A stretch of 64,000 bases of DNA from Aggregatibacter kilianii (GTDB taxonomy: Bacteria > Pseudomonadota > Gammaproteobacteria > Enterobacterales > Pasteurellaceae): the NCBI RefSeq assembly GCF_003129965.1, contig NZ_NRCJ01000008.1, positions 62,001-126,000 of the forward strand, given 5' to 3'. The position numbers and the translations under genes were made by a program. Below, piece by piece: positions 51,501 to 60,900 of the stretch (within the stretch, counting starts at the first letter, position 1; every line of letters starts with the position of its first letter). The notes under the pieces were generated by a model that saw only the letters and a program-made list of their open reading frames with translations, made no database searches and was not told the DNA's origin.

Positions 51501-54500
51501 AGAAGCAAGCAGTTCAGCAAGTAAGGCAGATAGTTCTGCGACCCAAGCGAGCACCTCGGCAAGTAAAGCGGATTCTTCGGCAAGTCAGGCATCAAGCTCA
51601 GCCTCGGCAGCCGGATCTTCAGCAGATAAAGCAGCTTCTTCAGCAACTGAAGCAAGCAGTTCGGCAAGTAAGGCTGATAGTTCGGCAACTAAGGCATCAA
51701 GCTCGGCAGCTAATGCGAGCACATCAGCTTCTGAAGCCTCAACTTCAGCGAGTAACGCAAGTTCATCAGCAACTGCCGCTGGTAGTTCTGCGACAGAAGC
51801 GAGTAGCTCAGCAAGTAACGCAAGTTCTTCTGCATCTGCCGCGTCAAGCTCGGCAGCTAATGCGAGCACATCAGCCTCTGAAGCCTCAACTTCGGCAAGT
51901 AATGCAAGTAGCTCCGCAACGGCAGCTTCAGGTTCAGCCAGCGCGGCAAGTACCTCAGCAAGTCAAGCAGATAGCTCAGCTTCTGCGGCGTCAACCTCAG
52001 CGACTTCGGCAGCGACATCGGCAACACAAGCATCAAGCTCTGCGTCTGCAGCAGGATCTTCAGCTACAGAAGCAAGCAGTTCAGCAAGTAAGGCTGATAG
52101 TTCGGCAACGAAGGCAGAAAACGCTGCCACAGCAGCGAGTACATCCGCAGAATCTTCAGCATCATCCGCCACAGTGGCAAGTACCGCTGCATCTAATGCG
52201 TTAAGTTCAGCAAATGCCGCTTCAACATCAGAAAGCAAAGCAGCGTCTTCTGCGACAGAAGCTAATTCATCTGCAACCAAAGCGGCAGATTCTGCAACAT
52301 CTGCGGCAAGCTCTGCGTCTAATGCGAGCACATCAGCCTCTGCAGCGTCAACTTCGGCAAGTAATGCGAGTACATCCGCAGAATCTTCAGCGTCATCTGC
52401 CACAGTGGCAAGTACCGCTGCATCTAATGCGTTAAGTTCAGCAAATGCCGCTTCAACATCAGAAAGCAAAGCAGCGTCTTCAGCGACAGAAGCTAATTCA
52501 TCCGCAACGAAAGCGGCAGATTCTGCAACATCTGCAGCAAGCTCTGCATCTAATGCGAGTACGTCAGCCTCAGCAGCATCAACTTCGGCGACAAATGCAA
52601 GTAGCTCCGCTTCAGCGGCATCAAGTTCTGCATCAAGTGCATCTACGTCAGCAACTAATGCCAGCACATCAGCTTCTGAAGCTTCAACTTCAGCAAGTAA
52701 CGCAAGCAGTTCTGCAACAGCAGCTTCTGGTTCAGCGAGCGCGGCAAGCACTTCAGCAGATAAAGCAGCATCTTCAGCAACAGAAGCAAGTAGTTCAGCA
52801 AGTAAGGCTGATAGTTCGGCAACGAAGGCAGAAAACGCTGCCACAGCAGCAAGCACATCTGCAGAATCTTCAGCGTCATCTGCCACAGTGGCAAGTACCG
52901 CTGCATCTAATGCCTTAAGTTCAGCAAGTGCTGCTTCAACGTCAGAAAGCAAAGCAGCATCTTCTGCGACAGAAGCTAATTCATCTGCAACCAAAGCGGC
53001 AGATTCTGCAACATCTGCAGCAAGCTCTGCATCTAATGCGAGTACGTCAGCCTCTGCAGCGTCAACTTCGGCAAGCAATGCAAGTAGCTCCGCAACGACA
53101 GCTTCAGGTTCAGCCAGCGCGGCAAGTACCTCAGCAAGTAAAGCAGATAGCTCAGCTTCTGTGGCGTCAACCTCAGCGACTTCGGCAGCGACATCGGCAA
53201 CACAAGCATCAAGCTCTGCGTCTGCAGCAGGATCTTCAGCTACAGAAGCAAGCAGTTCAGCAAGTAAGGCTGATAGCTCGGCAACAAAAGCGGAAAGCTC
53301 TGCCACAGCAGCGAGTACATCCGCAGAATCTTCAGCATCATCCGCCACAGTGGCAAGTACCGCTGCATCTAATGCGTTAAGTTCAGCAAATGCCGCTTCA
53401 ACATCTGAAAGCAAAGCAGCGTCTTCTGCGACAGAAGCTAATTCATCTGCAACCAAAGCGGCAGATTCTGCAACATCTGCAGCAAGCTCTGCATCTAATG
53501 CGAGTACGTCAGCCTCTGCAGCGTCAACTTCAGCGAGTAACGCAAGTTCATCAGCAACTGCTGCTGGTAGTTCTGCGACAGAAGCAAGCACGTCAGCAAG
53601 CAAGGCAGATAGCTCGGCAACAAAAGCGGAAAGCTCTGCCACAGCAGCGAGTACATCCGCAGAATCTTCAGCGTCATCCGCCACAGTGGCAAGTACCGCT
53701 GCATCTAATGCGTTAAGTTCAGCAAGCGCCGCTTCAACATCAGAAAGCAAAGCAGCATCTTCTGCGACAGAAGCTAATTCATCCGCAACGAAAGCGGCAG
53801 ATTCTGCAACATCTGCGGCAAGCTCTGCGTCTAATGCGAGTACATCAGCCTCTGCAGCGTCAACTTCGGCAAGCAATGCAAGTAGCTCCGCAACGACAGC
53901 TTCAGGTTCAGCCAGCGCGGCAAGTACCTCAGCAAGTAAAGCAGATTCCTCAGCTTCTGCTGCATCAACCTCAGCGACTTCGGCAGCGACTTCGGCAACA
54001 CAAGCATCAAGCTCTGCGTCTGCAGCAGGATCTTCAGCGGATAAAGCTGATTCCTCTGCAAGTGCTGCAAGTACGTCGGCAGTATCTTCGGCTTCTTCTG
54101 CAAGCGTAGCTTCCAGTTCGGCTACAGCAGCCGATAGCTCTGCTACAAAAGCGGATTCTTCAGCCGGTGCAGCAAGCACATCTGCTACTGCTTCTGCGTC
54201 ATCTGCGACAGTAGCAAATAATGCCGCTTCAAGCGCATTAAGTTCAGCAAATGCTGCTTCAACTTCCGAAACTAATGCAGCATCTTCGGCTACAAGGGCA
54301 AGCACTTCAGCGTCAGCTGCGTCAAGCTCAGCCTCTGCAGCAGATTCGTCAGCAAATAGATCGGATTCCTCTGCGAGTGCGGCAAGCACCTCCGCAGTAT
54401 CTTCAGCTTCTTCTGCAACGGCAGCATCAACCTCAGCAAGTCATGCAAACAGCTCGGCTGTGGCGGCAGATAGTTCTGCAACACAGGCGTCAAGTTCAGC

Positions 54501-55767
54501 CTCTGCAGCAGATTCGTCAGCCAATAGAGCGGATTCCTCTGCAAGTGCGGCAAGTACTTCAGCAGTTTCTTCCGCCTCCTCTGCGACAGCTGCGTCAACT
54601 TCAGCAAGTAACGCAAACAGCTCGGCTGTGGCGGCAGATAGTTCTGCAACACAGGCGTCAAGTTCAGCCTCTGCAGCAGATTCGTCAGCCAATAGAGCGG
54701 ATTCCTCTGCAAGTGCGGCAAGTACTTCAGCAGTTTCTTCCGCGTCTTCAGCAACAGCGGCATCAACTTCTGCAAGTCATGCCGACAGCTCGGCGGTTGC
54801 AGCATCAAGCTCCGCTTCAAGCTCACACCAATGGGCGGTGCTTTCTGAAAATGCAGCACTTGAAGCGGCCGATTTCTCTGCCGATGCAAGTACGTCAGCA
54901 TCAAGCGCTTCAAGCTCGGCGACAAATGCCAGTACGTCGGCTACAGCGGCTTCCAGTTCGGCAAGTGCGGCAGATAGTTCCGCTTCAACGGCTTCAACAT
55001 CGGCAAGTAATGCGAGCAGTTCAGCTTCTGCCGCGTCAAGTTCAGCAAACCGTGCGGACAGTTCGGCAACGGCGGCAAGTAGCTCGGCAAGTTCTGCCAA
55101 TAGTTCTGCCGTTTCAGCATCAAGCTCCGCTTCTGCGGCAGAAAGTTCGGCAATAAGAACGGAAGATATGCTGAATAATTCCGGTATCTTGAATCAAGCT
55201 AACGGCACGAATGCGACGAAATACGGTAAAGATTCTGCCGCTGACGGTGAAAATAGTTCAGCCTTTGGTAATAAAGCAAAAGCCACTGGCAAAGGTGCGA
55301 CGGCAGTTGGTCAAAATGCCACGGCAACAGCGGAAAATTCCGTTGCGCTGGGCAATGACTCTGTGGCGGATCGCGCCAATACGGTTTCTGTGGGCAGCGA
55401 AGGCAGAGAACGTGTGATTACCAATGTGGGTAGAGCAGAGAAGGATACTGACGCGACCAACTTAGGTCAGGTCAAAGATATAGTTTCTGCATCGGAATCC
55501 CGTTTGAATAACAAGATCGACAGATCGAACCGTAAATTACGCGCCGGTATTGCGGGAGCAACAGCGATCGCCAATATCCCGCAAGTCACTCAACCGGGTG
55601 CAAACCTACTCGGATTGGGCGTGGGGAATTACCACGGACAAAGTGCGGTTGCGGTGGGTTACTCAAAAGCCAGCGATAACAATAAAGTGATCCTGAAAAT
55701 GAGTGCGGCGGCAACCACACAAGGGGATTACAATGTCGGCGCCGGTATCGGTTATCAGTGGAAATAG
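48562..55767 (+). CDS. Giant Ser/Ala-rich trimeric autotransporter adhesin (2401 aa)
   Basis: Type V-c outer-membrane adhesin. An extended signal peptide (MNKVFKVIWNTTLNRL) is followed by a YadA-type head of about 470 residues (repeats like ATAIGNGANATGTNSFALG), then a neck (SSTDAVNGSQLFAV). Next is a stalk of heptads: about residues 557-833 and, after a globular insert (about 834-895), about 900-2200. The end has a second short head, neck (TDATNLGQVKDI) and YadA anchor (LRAGIAGATAIANIPQ to GAGIGYQWK). In the second block heptads are Ser-Ser-Ala-x-x-Ala-x. The long frame has only a TTG start, 24 bases past AGGA, because of a 13-base duplication; the gene may be off or weakly translated. A terminator and a DUF2827 gene follow. 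Confidence 0.92.
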   Translation: MNKVFKVIWNTTLNRLIVVSELTKSKGKSSSSSDKRIKLSSDKSGLINLSAYGTAMVTIGFVASFVASDVSAYAVHGTDDVYRTGVAIGGADTNATTKAYAPGGQSVAVGPNANANGSQSVAIGNDVFATGRGAIAIGGDDLTGIGSTLGFTPPRLAWYPKPTASNFGSISIGSQSSSTGKLSSVLGSASRATADGATAVGSGSNATGIASSILGFNSNASGDNSTTVGSFASAGGLNATAIGHKSNASGVNATAIGLQARASGTSSFAFGIDSNANSTDAMSFGSYSNATANQAVAIGYAANGLGDNAVALGSNSKATKEYTTAIGMNANATAMSATAIGNGANATGTNSFALGLYANASAERAIAIGDSAKAAGIQGIATGYNANASGSYSFAMGNSANATDNNAIALGSLTNALGKYTVAIGNNANASTENAVSIGSGSKAQGQSATALGNDATASAASSLALGHKANATLANSVALGNGANTVAAVNSGSLSYTNSNGAASTISFAGATSGGVVSVGNASTTRQIKYVSAGQISASSTDAVNGSQLFAVQTMAQQGITAASTAQSTAVVANNTANAASTAASRAQSTATVANNTANAASTTATNAQTLATQARDTANLANATANSAQNVANDARTIATDAKTAASEAKNDAANASTAASTALTTATTASTAASTALSTATIANSTANAANATASTANATASRASTAASSASTAASTAQSTATVANTTANDAKTTANDASTAAANAVSVANTANTTASSASTAASRAETTANQANTTAVAASTAASEAKDTATSASTAANEAKDTANTASTAASTAQQTATVANSTASTALSLAQTKADANRTYTFSTQNEGATASTADTWTLGANDSLVFAATSDLDVTTDGNGKITYGLSSTAKQSISAASSAASTVNENLGKIETAASSAVSAASSASGSAIAASSSASKADSSASAASTSATSAATSATQASSSASAAGSSATEASSSASKADSSATQASTSASKADSSASQASSSASAAGSSADKAASSATEASSSASKADSSATKASSSAANASTSASEASTSASNASSSATAAGSSATEASSSASNASSSASAASSSAANASTSASEASTSASNASSSATAASGSASAASTSASQADSSASAASTSATSAATSATQASSSASAAGSSATEASSSASKADSSATKAENAATAASTSAESSASSATVASTAASNALSSANAASTSESKAASSATEANSSATKAADSATSAASSASNASTSASAASTSASNASTSAESSASSATVASTAASNALSSANAASTSESKAASSATEANSSATKAADSATSAASSASNASTSASAASTSATNASSSASAASSSASSASTSATNASTSASEASTSASNASSSATAASGSASAASTSADKAASSATEASSSASKADSSATKAENAATAASTSAESSASSATVASTAASNALSSASAASTSESKAASSATEANSSATKAADSATSAASSASNASTSASAASTSASNASSSATTASGSASAASTSASKADSSASVASTSATSAATSATQASSSASAAGSSATEASSSASKADSSATKAESSATAASTSAESSASSATVASTAASNALSSANAASTSESKAASSATEANSSATKAADSATSAASSASNASTSASAASTSASNASSSATAAGSSATEASTSASKADSSATKAESSATAASTSAESSASSATVASTAASNALSSASAASTSESKAASSATEANSSATKAADSATSAASSASNASTSASAASTSASNASSSATTASGSASAASTSASKADSSASAASTSATSAATSATQASSSASAAGSSADKADSSASAASTSAVSSASSASVASSSATAADSSATKADSSAGAASTSATASASSATVANNAASSALSSANAASTSETNAASSATRASTSASAASSSASAADSSANRSDSSASAASTSAVSSASSATAASTSASHANSSAVAADSSATQASSSASAADSSANRADSSASAASTSAVSSASSATAASTSASNANSSAVAADSSATQASSSASAADSSANRADSSASAASTSAVSSASSATAASTSASHADSSAVAASSSASSSHQWAVLSENAALEAADFSADASTSASSASSSATNASTSATAASSSASAADSSASTASTSASNASSSASAASSSANRADSSATAASSSASSANSSAVSASSSASAAESSAIRTEDMLNNSGILNQANGTNATKYGKDSAADGENSSAFGNKAKATGKGATAVGQNATATAENSVALGNDSVADRANTVSVGSEGRERVITNVGRAEKDTDATNLGQVKDIVSASESRLNNKIDRSNRKLRAGIAGATAIANIPQVTQPGANLLGLGVGNYHGQSAVAVGYSKASDNNKVILKMSAAATTQGDYNVGAGIGYQWK

Positions 55768-55785
55768 TTTTAACGCTTAAACATC

Positions 55786-55817
55786 ATCTCACCTGCTTTG
55801 GCAGGTGAGATTTTTTT
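55786..55817 (+). terminator. Terminator of the 2401-aa adhesin
   Basis: Perfect 11-bp stem ATCTCACCTGC / GCAGGTGAGAT with a short loop and T7. Confidence 0.92.
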
Positions 55818-55844
55818 ATCAAAGTATTTTTTTCGGAGATGTGT

Positions 55845-56987
55845 ATGTCGCGTAAATATAAAATCGGTATCACCTGCAATTTTGAATCGACCGTGCCCGA
55901 TATTTGGGCGAACGGCGTGAATCAAAATGTCGTTTTTCTTTATCGATTGTTTGAGGCTTCTTCTATTGTAGAGGACGTCGTGCTGGTATCTTGGGGGCCT
56001 GAGAAAAAATCTACGCCGCCGAGCGGGTTTATGATGGACGATGAAGCCTTAAAATGCGCTTATGTGGAAGATGTGATTGATGAGCTGGATGTGCTAATTG
56101 AGGGCACTTTGGTGATTGAACCGCAATATATGCGTCGCATGCATGATCATGGCGGGAAAATCGTTTGCTATAAGATGGGCAACGATTATGTCATGGATAT
56201 GGAATATTTTCTGTTTGATAAAAAAGGCGGACGCACATTTAATGGAACGCACTATGATAGCAACTGGATCATCCCGCAAAATATGAATATGTGCGCGTCT
56301 TATTTTGCCATCATGCATCGTTGCAATTCTTATCAAGTGCCGGCGATTTGGGCACCGACCTTCTGCGACAAAGTGATTCGTCGCATTAAAACTGAACATA
56401 ATATCGACTTCGGCTATAAACCGAATCAAGAAAAACAGTCCCGCCGAATGGCGTCTTTCGAGGCTAACATTAATGTGTTTAAAACCTGTTTTACGCCGAT
56501 TTTAATTTGTGAACAGGCGTATCGTATGGCGCCGGAAAAAATCGGGCACGTTTATATGTGTAATACTTACGATAAAAAAGATAATCCGACATTTTTCAAC
56601 TTCATCGGGCGCACTGAGTTGGTAAAAGACAATGTGATGACGGTGGAAGGACGTTATCAAATGCCGGATTTTCTCGCCCGTTATACGGACATTGTAGTCA
56701 GCCATCAATGGGAAAACGGGCTGAATTATGCCTACAATGACGCGCTGTACGGCGGTTATCCGTTTATTCATAATTCCAAATTATTGCCGAAAGGCGTCGG
56801 TTATTATTACGATCAGTTTGATGCGTTTGAAGGGGCGCGGGTGTTGTTGGACGTGATCGAGAATCACGACAAACATCATGCGGACTATGTGAAGCGCGCC
56901 AATGAATATCTGGAATCACAGTCGCCCACCAATCCGGTAAATATTTATTGCTATGAGAAAGAGTTGAAGCGGTTGTTTGAGGAATAA
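55845..56987 (+). CDS. DUF2827 family, glycosyltransferase-like protein
   Basis: A 380-residue cytoplasmic protein. ATG 55845 has CGGAG six bases upstream; ATG 55839 overlaps that site. The N-terminus (KYKIGITCNFESTVPDIWANGVNQNVVFLY) and C-terminal part (VVSHQWENGLNYAYNDALYGGYPFIHNS) match the DUF2827 pattern, which has a GT-B-like two-domain layout; the second resembles the donor-binding face with an acidic/Asn-rich E-N-x-x-N-Y segment. No transferase activity is proven for the family as far as I know. It follows the Ser-rich adhesin directly, suggesting that it modifies that protein. A paired uptake-signal terminator (56988-57034) follows its stop. Confidence 0.75.
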   Translation: MSRKYKIGITCNFESTVPDIWANGVNQNVVFLYRLFEASSIVEDVVLVSWGPEKKSTPPSGFMMDDEALKCAYVEDVIDELDVLIEGTLVIEPQYMRRMHDHGGKIVCYKMGNDYVMDMEYFLFDKKGGRTFNGTHYDSNWIIPQNMNMCASYFAIMHRCNSYQVPAIWAPTFCDKVIRRIKTEHNIDFGYKPNQEKQSRRMASFEANINVFKTCFTPILICEQAYRMAPEKIGHVYMCNTYDKKDNPTFFNFIGRTELVKDNVMTVEGRYQMPDFLARYTDIVVSHQWENGLNYAYNDALYGGYPFIHNSKLLPKGVGYYYDQFDAFEGARVLLDVIENHDKHHADYVKRANEYLESQSPTNPVNIYCYEKELKRLFEE

Positions 56988-57034
56988 AAAAGTGCGGTCG
57001 GTTTAAAAAACATTTTGAAAACCGACCGCACTTT
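56988..57034. terminator. Paired uptake-signal terminator
   Basis: AAGTGCGGTCGGTTT (56990-57004) faces AAACCGACCGCACTT (57019-57033), a 15-bp stem directly after the DUF2827 stop. Confidence 0.8.
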
Positions 57035-57088
57035 AGTTTTCCTCGTGCGGTTTTTTGTTGTCGGAAGCAAGGCAACATAGACAGCTTG

Positions 57089-57097
57089 TGCTATAAT
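57089..57097 (+). promoter_or_regulatory. Extended -10 promoter of the DUF441-DUF423-hrpA unit
   Basis: TG-C-TATAAT with no clear -35, 35 bases before the DUF441 start. An uptake signal (ACCGCACTT) lies in the leader. Confidence 0.55.
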
Positions 57098-57131
57098 TCT
57101 CTGCAAATTTTTACCGCACTTTAGGATCTCT

Positions 57132-57584
57132 ATGTCGCTCCAATTCAACATGATCGCCTTGCTTTTGGTGATTTTAATTTTATTAGGCGTCCTCAGCCAC
57201 AACAGCTCCATCACCATTTCCGCCGCTGTGTTGCTTATCATGCAACAAACGCTACTCTCCAAATATATTCCCTTTCTTGATAAATACGGTGTCACCGTCG
57301 GCATCGTCATTTTAACCATCGGCGTATTAAGCCCGCTGGTTTCGGGCAAGGTTCAATTGCCGCCGTTAAACACGCTTCTTAGCTGGAAAATGTTTCTGGC
57401 AGTCGCCGTCGGAATTCTGGTGGCATGGCTGGGCGGCAGGGGGATCCCTTTAATGGGGGAACATCCGATCTTGCTCACCGGGCTCATTATCGGCACGATT
57501 TTAGGCGTGGCTTTTCTTGGCGGCGTACCGGTAGGGCCTTTAATTGCGGCGGGGATTTTATCGTTATTCTTAGGGAAATCGTAA
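57132..57584 (+). CDS. DUF441 family membrane protein (YeaL-like)
   Basis: A 150-residue inner-membrane protein with four hydrophobic segments (about 7-22, 47-66, 86-103, 112-147) and the family end block [38 protein letters not shown]. Function is unknown. It is first in an operon, ending one base before the DUF423 start. Confidence 0.88.
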   Translation: MSLQFNMIALLLVILILLGVLSHNSSITISAAVLLIMQQTLLSKYIPFLDKYGVTVGIVILTIGVLSPLVSGKVQLPPLNTLLSWKMFLAVAVGILVAWLGGRGIPLMGEHPILLTGLIIGTILGVAFLGGVPVGPLIAAGILSLFLGKS

Positions 57585-57585
57585 T

Positions 57586-57975
57586 ATGAAAAACAAATGG
57601 TTATTGATCGCCGCTCTGAGCGGTTTTTTATGCGTGACCGTCGGGGCTTTTGCGGCGCACGGTTTAAGTCAAATTTTAGAACCGAAAGCCTTGGCTTGGA
57701 TTGACACCGGCGTGAAATATCAAATGTTTCACACCCTTGCCATTATGGGCATTGGCATCGTGCAAGTGTGCCGCGAATCATTACGCGCCGATAAAATCAC
57801 CAATCTTGCCGCCGGCGCATGGACATTCGGCATTCTTCTCTTCAGCGGCAGCCTCTATGCCCTTGCCCTCGGTGCCGGCAAATTTATGGTTTGGCTCACG
57901 CCTATCGGTGGCACGTTATTTTTAATCGGCTGGCTTTGCTTGGCTTACGGCAGTTTCAAAAGTAAATCGGTATGA
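57586..57975 (+). CDS. DUF423 family membrane protein (YgdD-like)
   Basis: A 129-residue protein with four hydrophobic segments and the DUF423 signature GAFAAHGL (residues 21-28) and TGVKYQMFHTLAIMGIG, ending in FSGSLYALALG and a TPIGGTLFLIGWL helix. Function unknown. It overlaps hrpA by four bases (ATGA). Confidence 0.9.
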   Translation: MKNKWLLIAALSGFLCVTVGAFAAHGLSQILEPKALAWIDTGVKYQMFHTLAIMGIGIVQVCRESLRADKITNLAAGAWTFGILLFSGSLYALALGAGKFMVWLTPIGGTLFLIGWLCLAYGSFKSKSV

Positions 57976-60900
57976 AGAACAGATCCATAAAACACGAATT
58001 AACCCCTCTACAACAATCCCTTTTTTCTCAATTAAATGACATCATGTCGGTGGATAAACGCCGTTTATCCGCCCGCATTCACGGTATCGGCAAAATCAAA
58101 AGCCAAGAGGCGCAACAAGCCGTTGCTGCTGAAATTGAACAACAAATCCAACAGGCAAAATTGCGCGTGGAAAGCCGTAAAAGTGCGGTCAAAAATTCCC
58201 TTGTTTTTCCGGAAGGTCTGCCTGTCAGCCAACGCAAAGCTGAAATTGAAAAGCTGCTTGTAGAACATCAAGTGATCGTCGTCGCCGGCGAAACCGGTTC
58301 GGGCAAAACCACCCAGTTGCCGAAAATGTGTTTGGAGCTGGGTTTGGGCAATTTGGGGATGATTGGGCACACCCAGCCACGTCGTATTGCCGCGCGTTCC
58401 GTTGCCGCCCGAATCGCGGAAGAATTGCAAACGGAACTGGGCGATTTGGTGGGCTATAAAGTTCGTTTTAACGATCACATCAGCGACAACACCCAAATCA
58501 AACTGATGACCGACGGGATTTTGCTGGCGGAAATTCAGACGGATCGTTTTCTCAATCAATATTCTTGCCTAATTATCGACGAAGCCCACGAGCGCAGTCT
58601 GAACAACGATTTTATCCTCGGCTATCTGAAACAGCTTCTGCTGCGCCGTCCTGATTTAAAACTTATTATTACCTCGGCGACCATTGACGTAGAACGTTTT
58701 TCCAAGCACTTCAACAACGCGCCGATTATTGAAGTGTCGGGCAGAACCTATCCTGTAGAAGTGCGCTATCGTCCGATTGCGGAAGAGGACGATCAAGACC
58801 AGCTGCAAGGCATTCTCAACGCGGTGGACGAACTGCAAGCGGAAGGGCGAGGCGATATTTTGATTTTTATGAACGGTGAACGCGAGATCCGCGACACCGC
58901 CGAAGCGCTGCAAAAACAAAATCTAAAACACACGGAAATTTTACCGCTCTTTGCCCGTCTTTCCGCACAAGAACAAAACAAAATTTTCCACCCGAGCGGT
59001 TTGAACCGCATCGTGCTTGCCACCAACGTGGCGGAAACCTCCCTTACCGTGCCGGGCATAAAATATGTCATCGACCCCGGCACCGCGCGGATTTCCCGTT
59101 ATAGCTACCGCACCAAAGTGCAACGCTTGCCAATCGAGCCGATTTCCCAAGCCTCCGCCAATCAGCGTAAAGGACGTTGTGGTCGTGTGAGCGAAGGCAT
59201 CTGTATCCGTCTTTATTCGGAAGAGGATTTTAACAACCGCCCGGAATTTACCGATCCCGAAATCCTGCGCACCAATTTAGCCTCCGTAATTTTGCAAATG
59301 ACGGCGTTAGGCTTGGATGATATTGAAGCCTTTCCATTTGTGGACGCGCCGGATAAGCGACATATTCAGGATGGTGTGAAGTTGTTGGAAGAGCTAGGCG
59401 CGTTTGAAACTGTTCAAACCAAATTTGGTGAAAAACGTCGTTTAACACAAATCGGTCGCCAACTCGCCCAACTCCCTGTCGATCCGCGCCTTGCAAAAAT
59501 GCTCCTAAGTGCGGTCAATTTTGGCAGCGTTTATGAAGTGATGATTATCGTCTCCGCGTTATCTATTCAAGATCCGCGTGAACGCCCGACGGAAAAACAA
59601 CAGGCTTCAGATGAAAAACATCGTCGCTTTGCCGATAAAAAATCCGATTTCTTGGCGTTCTTGAACTTGTGGAATTACGTTCAAGAACAGCAAAAGGCAC
59701 TGACGAAAAATCAATTCCGTCGTCAATGCCAAAAGGATTTCTTGAATTATCTGCGCATTCGCGAATGGCAGGATATTTATCAACAAATCCGCCTGGCGGT
59801 GCGTGAAATGGGCTTGCCGATTAATTCGGAAAAAGCGGAATATCAGCAAATTCACACCGCACTTTTGAGCGGCTTGCTTTCCCATATCGGGCTAAAAGAA
59901 GCGGAAAAACAACAATATCTCGGCGCGCGCAACGCCCACTTTGCCATTTTTCCGAACTCCGTGCTTTTCAAAAAGCAACCGAAATGGGTGATGGCGGCGG
60001 AGCTGGTGGAAACCTCCAAACTCTGGGGGCGCATGGTGGCGGAAATCGAACCGGAATGGATTGAGCCACTCGCCGAACATTTAACCAAAAAATCCTATTC
60101 CGAACCCCGTTGGTCGAAATCACGCGGGGCGGTGATTGCTGATGAAAAAGTCACCCTTTACGGCGTGCCGATTGTGGCGGCGCGGCAGGTGAATTATGGC
60201 GCCATTGATCCGACCGTAAGCCGTGAGATCTTTATTCAATCGGCACTGGTGGAAGGGGATTGGAATACGCGCCATAAGTTCTTTAAAGAAAACCAACGCT
60301 TAATTCGTGAAGTGGAGGAACTGGAACACAAGAGCCGTCGCCGTGATATTTTGGTGGACGAGCGCACGCTTTTTGAGTTTTACGATCAACGCATCGGCAC
60401 AGACGTGGTGTCGCAAAAGCATTTTGATACTTGGTGGAAAAAGGCGGAAAAGCAGGATCCCGAATTACTCAATTTTGAGCGTTCTTTCCTAATTAACGAC
60501 GACGCGGAACAGGTGAGCAAGCTGGATTTCCCGAATTTCTGGCATCAAGGCAATTTGAAGCTCAAACTTACGTATCAATTTGAACCGGGCACCGACGCGG
60601 ACGGTGTGACCGTGCATATTCCGTTGCCGTTGCTCAACCAAGTTGAAATGACGGGCTTTGATTGGCAAATTCCGGGCTTGCGCGAGGAACTGGTGATTGC
60701 GCTGATTAAATCCTTGCCGAAATCCTATCGCCGTAATTTCGTGCCTGCGCCGAATTATGCCCAAGCCTTTTTAGGGCGCACCGTGCCGTTAGAAAAACCA
60801 TTATTGGACACGCTGATTTACGAATTGCGCCGTATGACAGGCGTGACGGTGGAAGCGGAGCATTGGAATTGGGAACAAATCCCAAGCCATTTGAAAATGA

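Noticed and set aside
52000-54000. CRISPR-like array appearance of the adhesin repeats
   Set aside because: The repeats are in-frame heptad codons without unique spacers of constant length, and no cas genes are present.
51963-54389. 808-codon open frame on the reverse strand inside the second adhesin, Ala/Glu/Leu-rich
   Set aside because: It is the mirror of the Ser/Ala heptad repeat: GCx/TCx codons read backwards give no stops. It lacks a ribosome site and the forward frame has a complete adhesin architecture.
54251-55156. 301-codon forward frame, Gln/Arg/Leu-rich, within the adhesin
   Set aside because: A shifted reading of the same low-complexity repeat, with no independent start signal.
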